NCBI GenBank assembly: GCA_007131065.1
Contig: SLRF01000035.1
Span: forward strand, 1-11,818
DNA from: Candidatus Saccharimonadota bacterium
Lineage (GTDB): Bacteria > Patescibacteriota > Saccharimonadia > QS-5-54-17
Reading direction: 5' to 3'
Length of the DNA stretch: 11,818 bases
The position numbers were made by a program, and so were the translations under genes. Positions 7,176 through 11,818 of the stretch are shown here, one piece after another (positions within the stretch are counted from its first letter, which is position 1; each line of letters opens with the position of its first letter). A model generated the notes under the pieces. The model was not told the origin of the DNA. It ran no database searches and saw only the letters and a list, made by a program, of their open reading frames with translations.

Positions 7176-7854
7176 AGAACTATCTAAGGTAATCGGCATA
7201 GACATCGAAGACACGGCTCTTTATGAGACGGCGTTGACGCATCGTTCATATCTAAACGAAAAAGGCAGAAGTCACCTACAGCACAACGAGCGCATGGAGT
7301 TCTTGGGTGACGCGGTGCTCGAACTGGTGGTGACGGAGTATTTGTATCGGACCTATAGCGAACCGGAGGGTGTACTCACTAATTGGCGGAGTGCATTGGT
7401 GAAAACGGAATCGCTTAGTAGTGTGGCGCAATCGCTTGGCATAGAAGAGTGGCTACGATTAAGTCGAGGGGAGCGCAAAGGCAGTCAGCGCGCACGTCGG
7501 CAAATACTGGCCAATACCATGGAGGCTATTATCGGAGCCATATATCTGGATCAAGGCTATGAGCCGGCTCAGAAGTTTATAAGTGAGAACATCATATCTA
7601 CACTGCCGATGATATTAGAGGAAGGTTCGTGGCAAGACAGCAAGACTAAATATCAGGAGCTAATCCAAGAGCAAGAAGGCGAGACTCCCGAGTACGAGGT
7701 GTTGAGTGAGTCCGGTCCCGACCATGACAAACGATTCACAGTTGGAGTGTTGGTGGCCGGAGATATCAGAGGTAAAGGCAGTGGTTCTAGCAAGCAGATA
7801 GCCCAGCAACAGGCCGCTGATAATGCTTTACAAAATATGGAATCTGCGGGATAA
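7162..7854 (+). CDS. rnc: Ribonuclease III
   Basis: RNase III cuts double-stranded RNA, releasing rRNA precursors and processing mRNAs. The 230-residue product has the endonuclease domain with signature NERMEFLGDAVLELV (E46 and D50 catalytic) and the second metal site in ILANTMEAIIGAIYLD. There the position usually held by Asp (D114 of the E. coli enzyme) is N118, while the essential Glu is kept as E121. A C-terminal double-stranded RNA binding domain spans about residues 159-228 (DSKTKYQELIQE to KQIAQQQAADNAL). The ATG overlaps the Nudix gene by 14 bases, and the position next to nusB and the ribosomal protein genes suits a role in rRNA maturation. The stop codon directly abuts the -35 box of the next promoter. 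Confidence 0.96.
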   Translation: MRDIKELSKVIGIDIEDTALYETALTHRSYLNEKGRSHLQHNERMEFLGDAVLELVVTEYLYRTYSEPEGVLTNWRSALVKTESLSSVAQSLGIEEWLRLSRGERKGSQRARRQILANTMEAIIGAIYLDQGYEPAQKFISENIISTLPMILEEGSWQDSKTKYQELIQEQEGETPEYEVLSESGPDHDKRFTVGVLVAGDIRGKGSGSSKQIAQQQAADNALQNMESAG

Positions 7855-7883
7855 TTGACACCGCTGGCCCCTATGGATACAAT
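7855..7883 (+). promoter_or_regulatory. Strong promoter upstream of rpsP
   Basis: TTGACA (7855-7860, exact consensus) and TACAAT (7878-7883) lie 17 bases apart. The -35 box begins on the base after the rnc stop codon. The expected start is near 7890, giving an 80-base leader that contains the terminator-like hairpin at 7924-7949. Confidence 0.82.
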
Positions 7884-7923
7884 GGAGCAGGTTGTGATAA
7901 GAAATTATAAATATTTCTAATTT

Positions 7924-7949
7924 CCGCTCTCAGAATAAGGGCGGTTTTT
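7924..7949 (+). terminator. Intrinsic terminator or attenuator in the rpsP leader
   Basis: CCGCTCT (7924-7930) pairs with AGGGCGG (7938-7944), seven pairs with one G-U, followed by TTTTT at 7945-7949. It lies between the strong promoter at 7855-7883 and the rpsP ATG, so it would end a transcript of about 60 bases unless read through. It could also stop read-through from rnc. Confidence 0.7.
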
Positions 7950-7970
7950 GATTCTTAAAGAAGGGATACA

Positions 7971-8396
7971 ATGTTAACGATTCGATTAGCCAGAACAGGA
8001 CGAAAGAAGCTCGCAAACTACCGTGTAGTAGCTGCCGACTCTCGACGTGCTGCTACAGGGAAATTTATTGCACAGTTGGGCCATTACAATCCTTACAGTA
8101 AGGAGCTGGTTATCGATGAGAAGCTGACCCAGGAATATCTAGACAAGGGCGCTCAGCCATCGAGCCGAGTAGTCAAAATGCTTGATGGACACAAAGGCAT
8201 CAAATTACCTGAGTGGGCGAAGAAAAATCTTGTAGTAAAGGCAGAAAAGCCAAAGGAAGAGCCGGAAGAGAAGAAATCAGAGGAAGCGCCGGCAGTAGCT
8301 ACTGATGCAGAGGCGGACAAGGACGAATCTGAAGAAGGGCAGAAGGAAAAGAAAGAGGACGAGAAGGATAAAAAGCCTTCCGAAGAAGAAGAGTAA
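7971..8396 (+). CDS. rpsP: Small-subunit ribosomal protein bS16 with a long charged tail
   Basis: bS16 is a 30S assembly protein. The first 85 or so residues are a normal bS16: MLTIRLARTGRKKLANYRVV, AADSRRAATGKFIAQLGHYNP, and QPSSRVVKMLDGH near residue 65. Family members are usually 80-90 residues, but this one runs to 141 because of a disordered-looking tail of alternating Glu and Lys runs (EEPEEKKSEEAP to DKKPSEEEE). GAAGGG at 7960-7965, five bases upstream, supports the ATG. It is preceded by a promoter-attenuator unit and followed by a strong terminator, so it may be expressed largely on its own transcript. Confidence 0.95.
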   Translation: MLTIRLARTGRKKLANYRVVAADSRRAATGKFIAQLGHYNPYSKELVIDEKLTQEYLDKGAQPSSRVVKMLDGHKGIKLPEWAKKNLVVKAEKPKEEPEEKKSEEAPAVATDAEADKDESEEGQKEKKEDEKDKKPSEEEE

Positions 8397-8423
8397 ATCT
8401 CTGAGTTAAGTCAAAAAAACTAC

Positions 8424-8453
8424 GAGGACCGCTTTTAGCCGGTCCTCTTTATT
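8424..8453 (+). terminator. Intrinsic terminator after rpsP
   Basis: GAGGACCG (8424-8431) pairs perfectly with CGGTCCTC (8440-8447) around an eight-base loop, and TTTATT follows. It separates rpsP from khpA. Confidence 0.85.
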
Positions 8454-8454
8454 A

Positions 8455-8463
8455 TGGTATTAT
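8455..8463 (+). promoter_or_regulatory. Extended -10 promoter for khpA and trmD
   Basis: TGGTATTAT is a TGn-extended -10 element just after the rpsP terminator. No good -35 is present, as allowed for extended -10 promoters. Transcription would start near 8470. Confidence 0.45.
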
Positions 8464-8497
8464 GGAATAAGTGATAAATAATCAGGAGATTTCGGGT

Positions 8498-8965
8498 ATG
8501 TCAGATACTATCGATCAACAGTTTGTCGAATATATAGCAAAGACGTTGGTGGACAATGCCGACGCGGTAGAGGTGGAAAGAACCATCGATGAAAGAGGTG
8601 TACTATTACAACTACATGTAGCACCCGAGGATTTAGGTAGAGTTATAGGTCGCGCGGGAAGTACTGCCAAAAGCATTCGTACATTATTGCGAGCTTTGAG
8701 CGTGAAGAATGATGCGCGTTACAACTTAAAAATCGTCGATTCCGGTGATCCAGCTCAGGCAGTTAGTGATGATGATGTTAAGCCAGAAGGCAAAGTAGAA
8801 GAGAGTGACACAGAAGAAGTAGCTGAAGAGGCAGTTGTTGAGAGTGAAACTCCTGAGGAGACTCCAGTGGAGCCAGATCATTCAGAAGAGAGCGACGCGG
8901 AGAACGACGTAGTAAGCCGCAATCGGAAAGAGTTAGCCGATCTCACAGACGACCTCGAAGTCTAA
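8498..8965 (+). CDS. khpA: KH-domain RNA-binding protein KhpA with an acidic tail
   Basis: A single type II KH domain occupies residues 1-82: DQQFVEYIAKTLVDNADAVEV, then LGRVIGRAGSTAKSIRTLLRAL with the RNA-gripping GxxG loop as GRAG (51-54). KhpA is a small RNA chaperone, usually 75-80 residues and encoded between rpsP and trmD as here. This one is 155 residues because of a tail of about 73 residues dominated by Glu and Asp. The ATG at 8498 is chosen over an in-frame GTG at 8471 because AGGAG at 8484-8488 lies nine bases before it and MSDTIDQQ fits the family N-terminus. The rimM gene often found between khpA and trmD is absent. Confidence 0.88.
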   Translation: MSDTIDQQFVEYIAKTLVDNADAVEVERTIDERGVLLQLHVAPEDLGRVIGRAGSTAKSIRTLLRALSVKNDARYNLKIVDSGDPAQAVSDDDVKPEGKVEESDTEEVAEEAVVESETPEETPVEPDHSEESDAENDVVSRNRKELADLTDDLEV

Positions 8966-8988
8966 TAGCCTTAAAGAGTCTTAACAAG

Positions 8989-9642
8989 ATGAAGGTCAGT
9001 ATAATCACCTTATTTCCGGACATGTTTCAGGGACCGTTCGATATGAGCATGCTCAAAAAAGCCCAAGACAAAGGTCTGCTAGAGATTAATTTAGTTGATT
9101 TAAGAGAGTTCGGTCTCGGTCCGCGTAAGCAAGTGGATGATACGCCTTATGGTGGCGGGGACGGTATGGTATTACGCCCTGAGCCAGTAGTGGATGCTGT
9201 TGAACATGCGAAAAAGACTTATGGAGATGGAGAGGTAGTCCTGCTTTGCCCTACTGGTGATAGGTTCAAGCAGTCAGTGGCGCTAGAGCTGTCCCAGAAA
9301 CAACACATAGTATTGGTGTGCGGACACTATGAAGGTTTCGACGAACGAATTCGTGAATTTGTAGATCGACAGATCTCTATCGGAGATTATGTATTGACTG
9401 GTGGGGAGTTGCCGGCAATGGTAGTGGTAGATGCGGCAGTCCGACTCATCCCGGGCGTACTGGGAGGTGAGCGCTCAGCACTTGACGAATCGTTTTCAGA
9501 CGGCGAAACACTTGAGCATCCACATTATACACGACCAGAAGAATTTCGTGGCATGAAAGTTCCCGATGTATTGTTAAGTGGACATCATGGTGAAATCGCG
9601 AAATGGCGTGAAGATAAAAGCTCTAACAAGCCTAAAGATTGA
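8989..9642 (+). CDS. trmD: tRNA (guanine-37-N1) methyltransferase
   Basis: TrmD methylates G37 next to the anticodon, using S-adenosylmethionine bound in a trefoil knot, and prevents frameshifting. Clear motifs: MKVSIITLFPDMF at the start, DDTPYGGGDGMVLRPEP, LVCGHYEGFDERI, ISIGDYVLTGGELPAMVVVD and HPHYTRPEEFRGMKVPDVLL near the end. All residues of the knot loops appear present. At 217 residues it is shorter than usual (about 240): it stops after GEIAKWREDKSSNKPKD and lacks the family's final RRPDL-type helix. The gene starts 23 bases after khpA with only a weak ribosome binding site, so coupling to khpA is likely. Confidence 0.95.
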   Translation: MKVSIITLFPDMFQGPFDMSMLKKAQDKGLLEINLVDLREFGLGPRKQVDDTPYGGGDGMVLRPEPVVDAVEHAKKTYGDGEVVLLCPTGDRFKQSVALELSQKQHIVLVCGHYEGFDERIREFVDRQISIGDYVLTGGELPAMVVVDAAVRLIPGVLGGERSALDESFSDGETLEHPHYTRPEEFRGMKVPDVLLSGHHGEIAKWREDKSSNKPKD

Positions 9643-9666
9643 TTTGTAGATATATTATTGTATAAT
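9639..9666 (+). promoter_or_regulatory. Promoter for the unknown gene at 9702
   Basis: TTGATT (9639-9644) overlaps the trmD stop codon and is followed, after 16 bases, by a perfect TATAAT (9661-9666). The expected start is near 9673. GAGAAGAG at 9688-9695 then serves as ribosome binding site. Confidence 0.65.
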
Positions 9667-9701
9667 ATACTAAAGAGCAAGAACTTAGAGAAGAGATATA
9701 T

Positions 9702-10517
9702 ATGACTGACCGAGAACGTGTAGGGCGTCCAGGTATTAGCGAGGCGGATATTGCGCAATTCCATACTGAAATGAGAGGAAACTTATTTAGGAACAGGAAT
9801 TATGTTAAAAGTGGCCTAGAGAATGCCGATTCTCCGCAATACCTCCGTGGGGATGATGTCTTGAACCCTGTCTTAACCTCGATCGAATCGCGTTATGAGA
9901 AGATGGGTCCGATTCAGCGAGAAGCACAACTACAGAGCTATCTGTTTTATTTCGCGAGACCACTCTTTGAAGCCGTGAAGCCAATGGGACCCAAGGAGCA
10001 AGAAGATCTCACCGAGATAGCTATGCGCTGGTATGGAAGAGACGAGACACTTTACTTAATGATGATGAGGCAGGGCTCATCTCTGCGGGGGTTAGAACTG
10101 GCTAGCTTTGAAGGCTGGTTCCATGAAGTGGCAAAAAAGAGAATAGAAGAGAGACTGGATGTTTTTGGCGAAAGTGATGCAAGGGGGCAGATACTTGGAG
10201 TAGCACAACAAGAAGGTATTTATCTGAATTCTTTGCAGTGGACTGCGTACGGTTCAGCTATAGCAATGCATGCGCTTGAGGATGATCTTAGAAGTGAATA
10301 CAAAGAGATACACCCAGGAGAGATAGGGGCAGCAATCGAAAGTGTACAGTTTTCGGCTTTGAATAAGCTGTTTGAGTACGTAGAAAGAGATGGTATAGAC
10401 GGCACCAATTCACGCACTGTAGAGCGCCTGGCTGGTCGTGCGTTCGCATTTCCGCTGGAATATATGTATCAAGCCAATGAAACACTGAGAAATCACAACC
10501 CCTCCGACTTGGCTTAA
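9702..10517 (+). CDS. Hypothetical helical soluble protein
   Basis: A 271-residue protein I do not recognise. It has no signal peptide, no membrane segment and only ordinary amino-acid composition, and looks almost entirely alpha-helical. Recognisable local features are a polar N-terminus (MTDRERVGRPGISEADIAQF), a methionine-rich stretch near residues 124-129 (LYLMMMRQG) and a central region around ELASFEGWFHEVAKKRIEER. There are no cysteine pairs, nucleotide-binding loops or obvious catalytic motifs. It has its own promoter, a purine-rich ribosome binding site and normal codon use, and it stands between trmD and the Ni-SOD pair with no sign of co-transcription with trmD. It is likely a real lineage-specific gene. 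Confidence 0.75.
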   Translation: MTDRERVGRPGISEADIAQFHTEMRGNLFRNRNYVKSGLENADSPQYLRGDDVLNPVLTSIESRYEKMGPIQREAQLQSYLFYFARPLFEAVKPMGPKEQEDLTEIAMRWYGRDETLYLMMMRQGSSLRGLELASFEGWFHEVAKKRIEERLDVFGESDARGQILGVAQQEGIYLNSLQWTAYGSAIAMHALEDDLRSEYKEIHPGEIGAAIESVQFSALNKLFEYVERDGIDGTNSRTVERLAGRAFAFPLEYMYQANETLRNHNPSDLA

Positions 10518-10518
10518 G

Positions 10519-10527
10519 TGTTATACT
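10519..10527 (+). promoter_or_regulatory. Extended -10 promoter for sodN
   Basis: TGTTATACT is a TGn-extended -10 element directly after the stop codon of the preceding gene. No suitable -35 box is seen. A leader of about 27 bases carries AGGAGGTG (10551-10558), a near-perfect match to the anti-Shine-Dalgarno, just before the sodN ATG. Confidence 0.6.
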
Positions 10528-10560
10528 TTGGGTAGATACCGAATATAAATAGGAGGTGAG

Positions 10561-10953
10561 ATGAAGCAGTTATTAAGAAAGATCGCCACGCCGGTAAGCG
10601 CTCATTGCGATTTGATGTGTGGAGTATACAACCCAGACCAGGCGCGCATAGAGGCCGAATCGGTCAAGGCTATACAGGAAAAGTACCAGGATTCAGAAGA
10701 TGATGAATTCAAGCAACGTTGCATAATTATCAAGGAGCATCGTGCCCAGCTAGTCAAAGAGCACTTATGGGTACTATGGACCGACTATTTCAAACCTGAA
10801 CACGTCGAAGACCACCCACAGCTACACGATTTGATATGGCGGGCTACTAAGTGTGCTGGGGACTGTAAAAAGTCTACTGATCCAGCAGAAGGGCAGAAGT
10901 TACTCGACCTCATAGACGAAGTAGCTGACATTTTCGCCGAGACTAAAAAATAG
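10561..10953 (+). CDS. sodN: Nickel-type superoxide dismutase precursor
   Basis: Ni-SOD disproportionates superoxide to oxygen and hydrogen peroxide as a homohexamer of four-helix bundles. The 130-residue product has a 14-residue propeptide (MKQLLRKIATPVSA) followed by the nickel hook HCDLMCGVY. After cleavage His1, Cys2 and Cys6 would ligate nickel, and Asp3 and Tyr9 are kept. The usual Pro5 (HCDLPCGVY) is Met here. The remaining 116-residue mature chain follows the actinobacterial form very closely, for example ARIEAESVKAIQEKYQ, HLWVLWTDYFKP and the final ETKK. Three extra cysteines occur (mature positions 40, 84 and 88). Maturation should be done by the protease encoded next, 29 bases downstream. 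The very strong ribosome binding site suggests high expression. Confidence 0.95.
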   Translation: MKQLLRKIATPVSAHCDLMCGVYNPDQARIEAESVKAIQEKYQDSEDDEFKQRCIIIKEHRAQLVKEHLWVLWTDYFKPEHVEDHPQLHDLIWRATKCAGDCKKSTDPAEGQKLLDLIDEVADIFAETKK

Positions 10954-10962
10954 TTTCACAAA

Positions 10963-10982
10963 TAAGTAATAAGTAGTAAGTA
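10963..10982 (+). repeat. Three TAAGTA hexamers before sodX
   Basis: TAAGTA occurs at 10963-10968, 10970-10975 and 10977-10982, ending right before the sodX ATG in place of a ribosome binding site. It could be a protein or ribosome binding element, or simple AT-rich sequence. Confidence 0.6.
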
Positions 10983-11267
10983 ATGTTTAAGCTCCCCTGG
11001 CTCCAGCTCTACCGGGTCGAGGGAGATTCCATGAGTCCGACCCTTAAGCCTGATTCAGTATTACTTGGCTCGAAGCTGATTAAACCCAAACCCGGTCATG
11101 TGTCGGTCATCGACCGCTCACCGGTATCCATCAAACGCATCAAGCGGATAGATGATGAGGGTATATGGGTTGAAGGTGACAACTCTGAAGCAAGTACAGA
11201 CAGCCGAGATTACGGCTATATCGATCCCAAAGCCATAAAAGCAATCGTTTTTATGAAGTTACTGTAG
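10983..11267 (+). CDS. sodX: Ni-SOD maturation protease (S26 signal-peptidase-like)
   Basis: A 94-residue peptidase of the S24/S26 type. The catalytic serine is S16 in YRVEGDSMSPTLKPDS and the general-base lysine is probably K51 in VSIKRIKRI. The C-terminal GDNSEASTDSRDYG matches the conserved box E of signal peptidases. There is no membrane anchor, as in the Ni-SOD processing branch, where the enzyme removes the SodN propeptide to free the nickel-binding His1. Its place directly after sodN strongly supports this partner. No Shine-Dalgarno precedes the ATG; instead there are three TAAGTA hexamers (10963-10982). Translation may depend on reinitiation after sodN. A strong terminator follows. 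Confidence 0.92.
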   Translation: MFKLPWLQLYRVEGDSMSPTLKPDSVLLGSKLIKPKPGHVSVIDRSPVSIKRIKRIDDEGIWVEGDNSEASTDSRDYGYIDPKAIKAIVFMKLL

Positions 11268-11304
11268 AGGTTTGCTACAATAACCCTGTTCCTTTCGAAG
11301 CAAA

Positions 11305-11338
11305 AAAACATTAAACATCTTATGGTGTTTAATGTTTT
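11305..11338 (+). terminator. Strong terminator of the sodN-sodX operon
   Basis: A 15-pair stem (11305-11319 with 11324-11338, one G-U pair) closes on a four-base loop TTAT. The A-rich 5' flank and T-rich 3' arm suggest it may work in both directions. Confidence 0.85.
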
Positions 11339-11426
11339 AAAGGAGAAGCCTGCTGATTCTGGAGTAACGATTAATATTATCTTATAATTATTAGTTGTTA
11401 CGGAAGTTGAAGTAGAGCTTCGACGT

Positions 11427-11553
11427 TGGCGCGTGGCCAAAAAGGCATAGGCACTTGGTTTGGTCCAAGGGTGAGAGCCGTTAAGCAAAAGTAAACAGTT
11501 TTACTTTTGTAGGCTCGTAATGCCGGAGCGATGTCTGAGTTTGGCGCCAGCCA
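11427..11553 (+). ncRNA. tRNA-Gln-like element with altered anticodon loop and expanded T-arm region
   Basis: The first 45 bases are a near copy of the tRNA-Gln gene at 11666: acceptor strand TGGCGCG (11427-11433), a GCC/GGC D stem, and the anticodon stem CTTGG/CCAAG (11454-11458, 11465-11469). The anticodon loop is TTTGGT, six bases instead of the seven of TTCTGGT, so no normal anticodon is left. The 3' acceptor strand GGCGCCA (11543-11549) pairs with six of the seven 5' bases and is followed by G and CCA. In place of the variable region and T arm (22 bases in the real tRNA) there are 73 bases. These include stem GAGCC/GGCTC (11475-11479, 11512-11516) enclosing a perfect ten-pair hairpin (11486-11495 with 11500-11509). 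It may be a tRNA pseudogene or a functional tRNA-like RNA; a weak TATAAT at 11383-11388 could drive it. Confidence 0.5.
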
Positions 11554-11640
11554 AGGCGAAGACCGCGAGGCGGGCCGGACGAAATTTTTCGTCAGAAAAA
11601 TTATCGGGAGGTCTAGGTTTCCTAGAATCCCGCACATGTA
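11554..11640 (+). other. Hairpin-rich segment between the tRNA-like element and tRNA-Gln
   Basis: Three compact stems follow one another: CCGC/GCGG (11563-11566, 11570-11573), GACGAAA/TTTCGTC (11578-11584, 11587-11593), and an interrupted stem GGGA + TCTAGG with CCTAGA + TCCC (11606-11631). There is no T run after them and no convincing reading frame on either strand. The spacing suggests structured RNA or a small mobile-element end; its identity is unknown. Confidence 0.4.
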
Positions 11641-11665
11641 TTAAAATCATAATGTAGTTGCACGT

Positions 11666-11741
11666 TGGCGCGTGGCCAAATTGGTAAGGCACTTGGTTCT
11701 GGTCCAAGGGATTGTAGGTTCGAGTCCTACCGCGCCAGCCA
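11666..11741 (+). tRNA. tRNA-Gln (anticodon CUG)
   Basis: A complete cloverleaf can be drawn: acceptor TGGCGCG/CGCGCCA (11666-11672, 11731-11737), D stem GCC/GGC, anticodon stem CTTGG/CCAAG with loop TTCTGGT (anticodon CTG at 11699-11701), T arm GTAGG TTCGAGT CCTAC, discriminator G and encoded CCA. The U1-A72 first pair is the glutamine identity feature seen in other bacterial tRNA-Gln. It reads CAG codons. Confidence 0.95.
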
Positions 11742-11818
11742 CGAACTACTCGCGCCGCTCGAGTTCATGGCAACGCCATGAGTTTACGTATTGCAAGTAG
11801 TGAGTGCCGTATACCGGA
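11742..11818 (+). other. Structured sequence after tRNA-Gln, running off the window
   Basis: An 11-pair stem (11761-11771 with 11775-11785, three G-U pairs, loop AAC) is enclosed by ACTACT (11745-11750) and AGTAGT (11796-11801). No T run follows, so this is not an ordinary terminator. No gene is supported here; it may be the start of another structured RNA. Confidence 0.35.

Noticed and set aside
8471..8497. GTG at 8471 as the khpA start
   Set aside because: It lies at about the predicted transcription start with no ribosome binding site, whereas the ATG at 8498 has AGGAG nine bases upstream and fits the KhpA N-terminus.
11427..11553. A tRNA interrupted by a group I intron
   Set aside because: The intron would be expected in the anticodon loop with an intact T arm after it. 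Here the anticodon stem is closed, no conserved group I core sequences are seen, and no TTCGA-type T loop precedes the 3' acceptor strand.
11562..11567. ACCGCG as part of a T-box riboswitch
   Set aside because: The rest of the T-box sequence (the GGGTGG part), a specifier stem and a downstream amino-acid gene are missing.
11398..11707. Minus-strand open frames of 68-79 codons across the tRNA region
   Set aside because: They run antisense through tRNA-like and hairpin sequence and have no start signals or motifs.
11778..11818. ATG at 11778 opening a frame to the window edge
   Set aside because: It lies inside a strong hairpin, has no ribosome binding site, and only 13 codons are visible.
11746..11818. 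Possible C-terminus of a minus-strand gene entering from the right edge
   Set aside because: Only about 23 codons are open, with no motif; that length is expected by chance.
1..11818. Recoded UGA (glycine) genetic code and CRISPR or transposase genes
   Set aside because: TGA serves as a clean stop at several gene ends, and no repeat-spacer array or transposase frame is present.

Overview
The window is a compact bacterial chromosomal segment of housekeeping genes, nearly all on the plus strand, with short or overlapping junctions. TGA is used as a stop (for example at 1054-1056 and 9640-9642), so the standard bacterial code applies and UGA-recoded lineages such as Gracilibacteria/SR1 do not fit. 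Several traits suggest a Patescibacteria/CPR organism, perhaps Saccharibacteria-like: a terse bL32, long charged tails on bS16, KhpA and NusB, no rimM between khpA and trmD, and promoters that abut upstream stop codons. The lineage is inferred from gene content and style; no 16S or database match was available.

Layout. 1-1667: the 3' part of a MurF-like Mur ligase, overlapping by four bases a C39-like cysteine peptidase. 1746-3005: an orphan ParB-like protein with its own promoter. 3037-5487: leuS, apparently read from a leaderless transcript. 5491-5784 (minus): a small LysM lipoprotein converging on leuS and driven by a perfect consensus sigma-70 promoter. 5927-7854: an RNA and ribosome maturation cluster of rpmF (bL32), a 31-residue small ORF, nusB, a Nudix hydrolase and rnc. 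7855-9642: a strong promoter followed by an intrinsic terminator and rpsP (bS16), then a second terminator, khpA and trmD. 9702-10517: an unrecognised helical protein. 10561-11267: a nickel superoxide dismutase (sodN) and its maturation protease (sodX), closed by a strong terminator at 11305-11338. 11339-11818: no convincing protein gene, but an intact tRNA-Gln(CUG) at 11666-11741. Just upstream is a tRNA-Gln-like element at 11427-11553 that keeps both tRNA ends but has lost an anticodon-loop base and has an enlarged structured insert in place of the T arm.

How the genes work together. The central block deals with translation and RNA processing: LeuRS and tRNA-Gln, bL32 and bS16, NusB (rRNA antitermination), RNase III (rRNA processing), KhpA (RNA chaperone) and TrmD (tRNA m1G37). 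MurF and the LysM lipoprotein concern the cell envelope. The sodN-sodX pair is a self-contained oxidative defence module. Its enzyme strongly resembles actinobacterial Ni-SOD, but the nickel-hook proline is replaced by methionine.

The least explained parts are the tRNA-like element with its downstream hairpins, and the promoter-terminator unit ahead of rpsP. They are the best candidates here for something undescribed.
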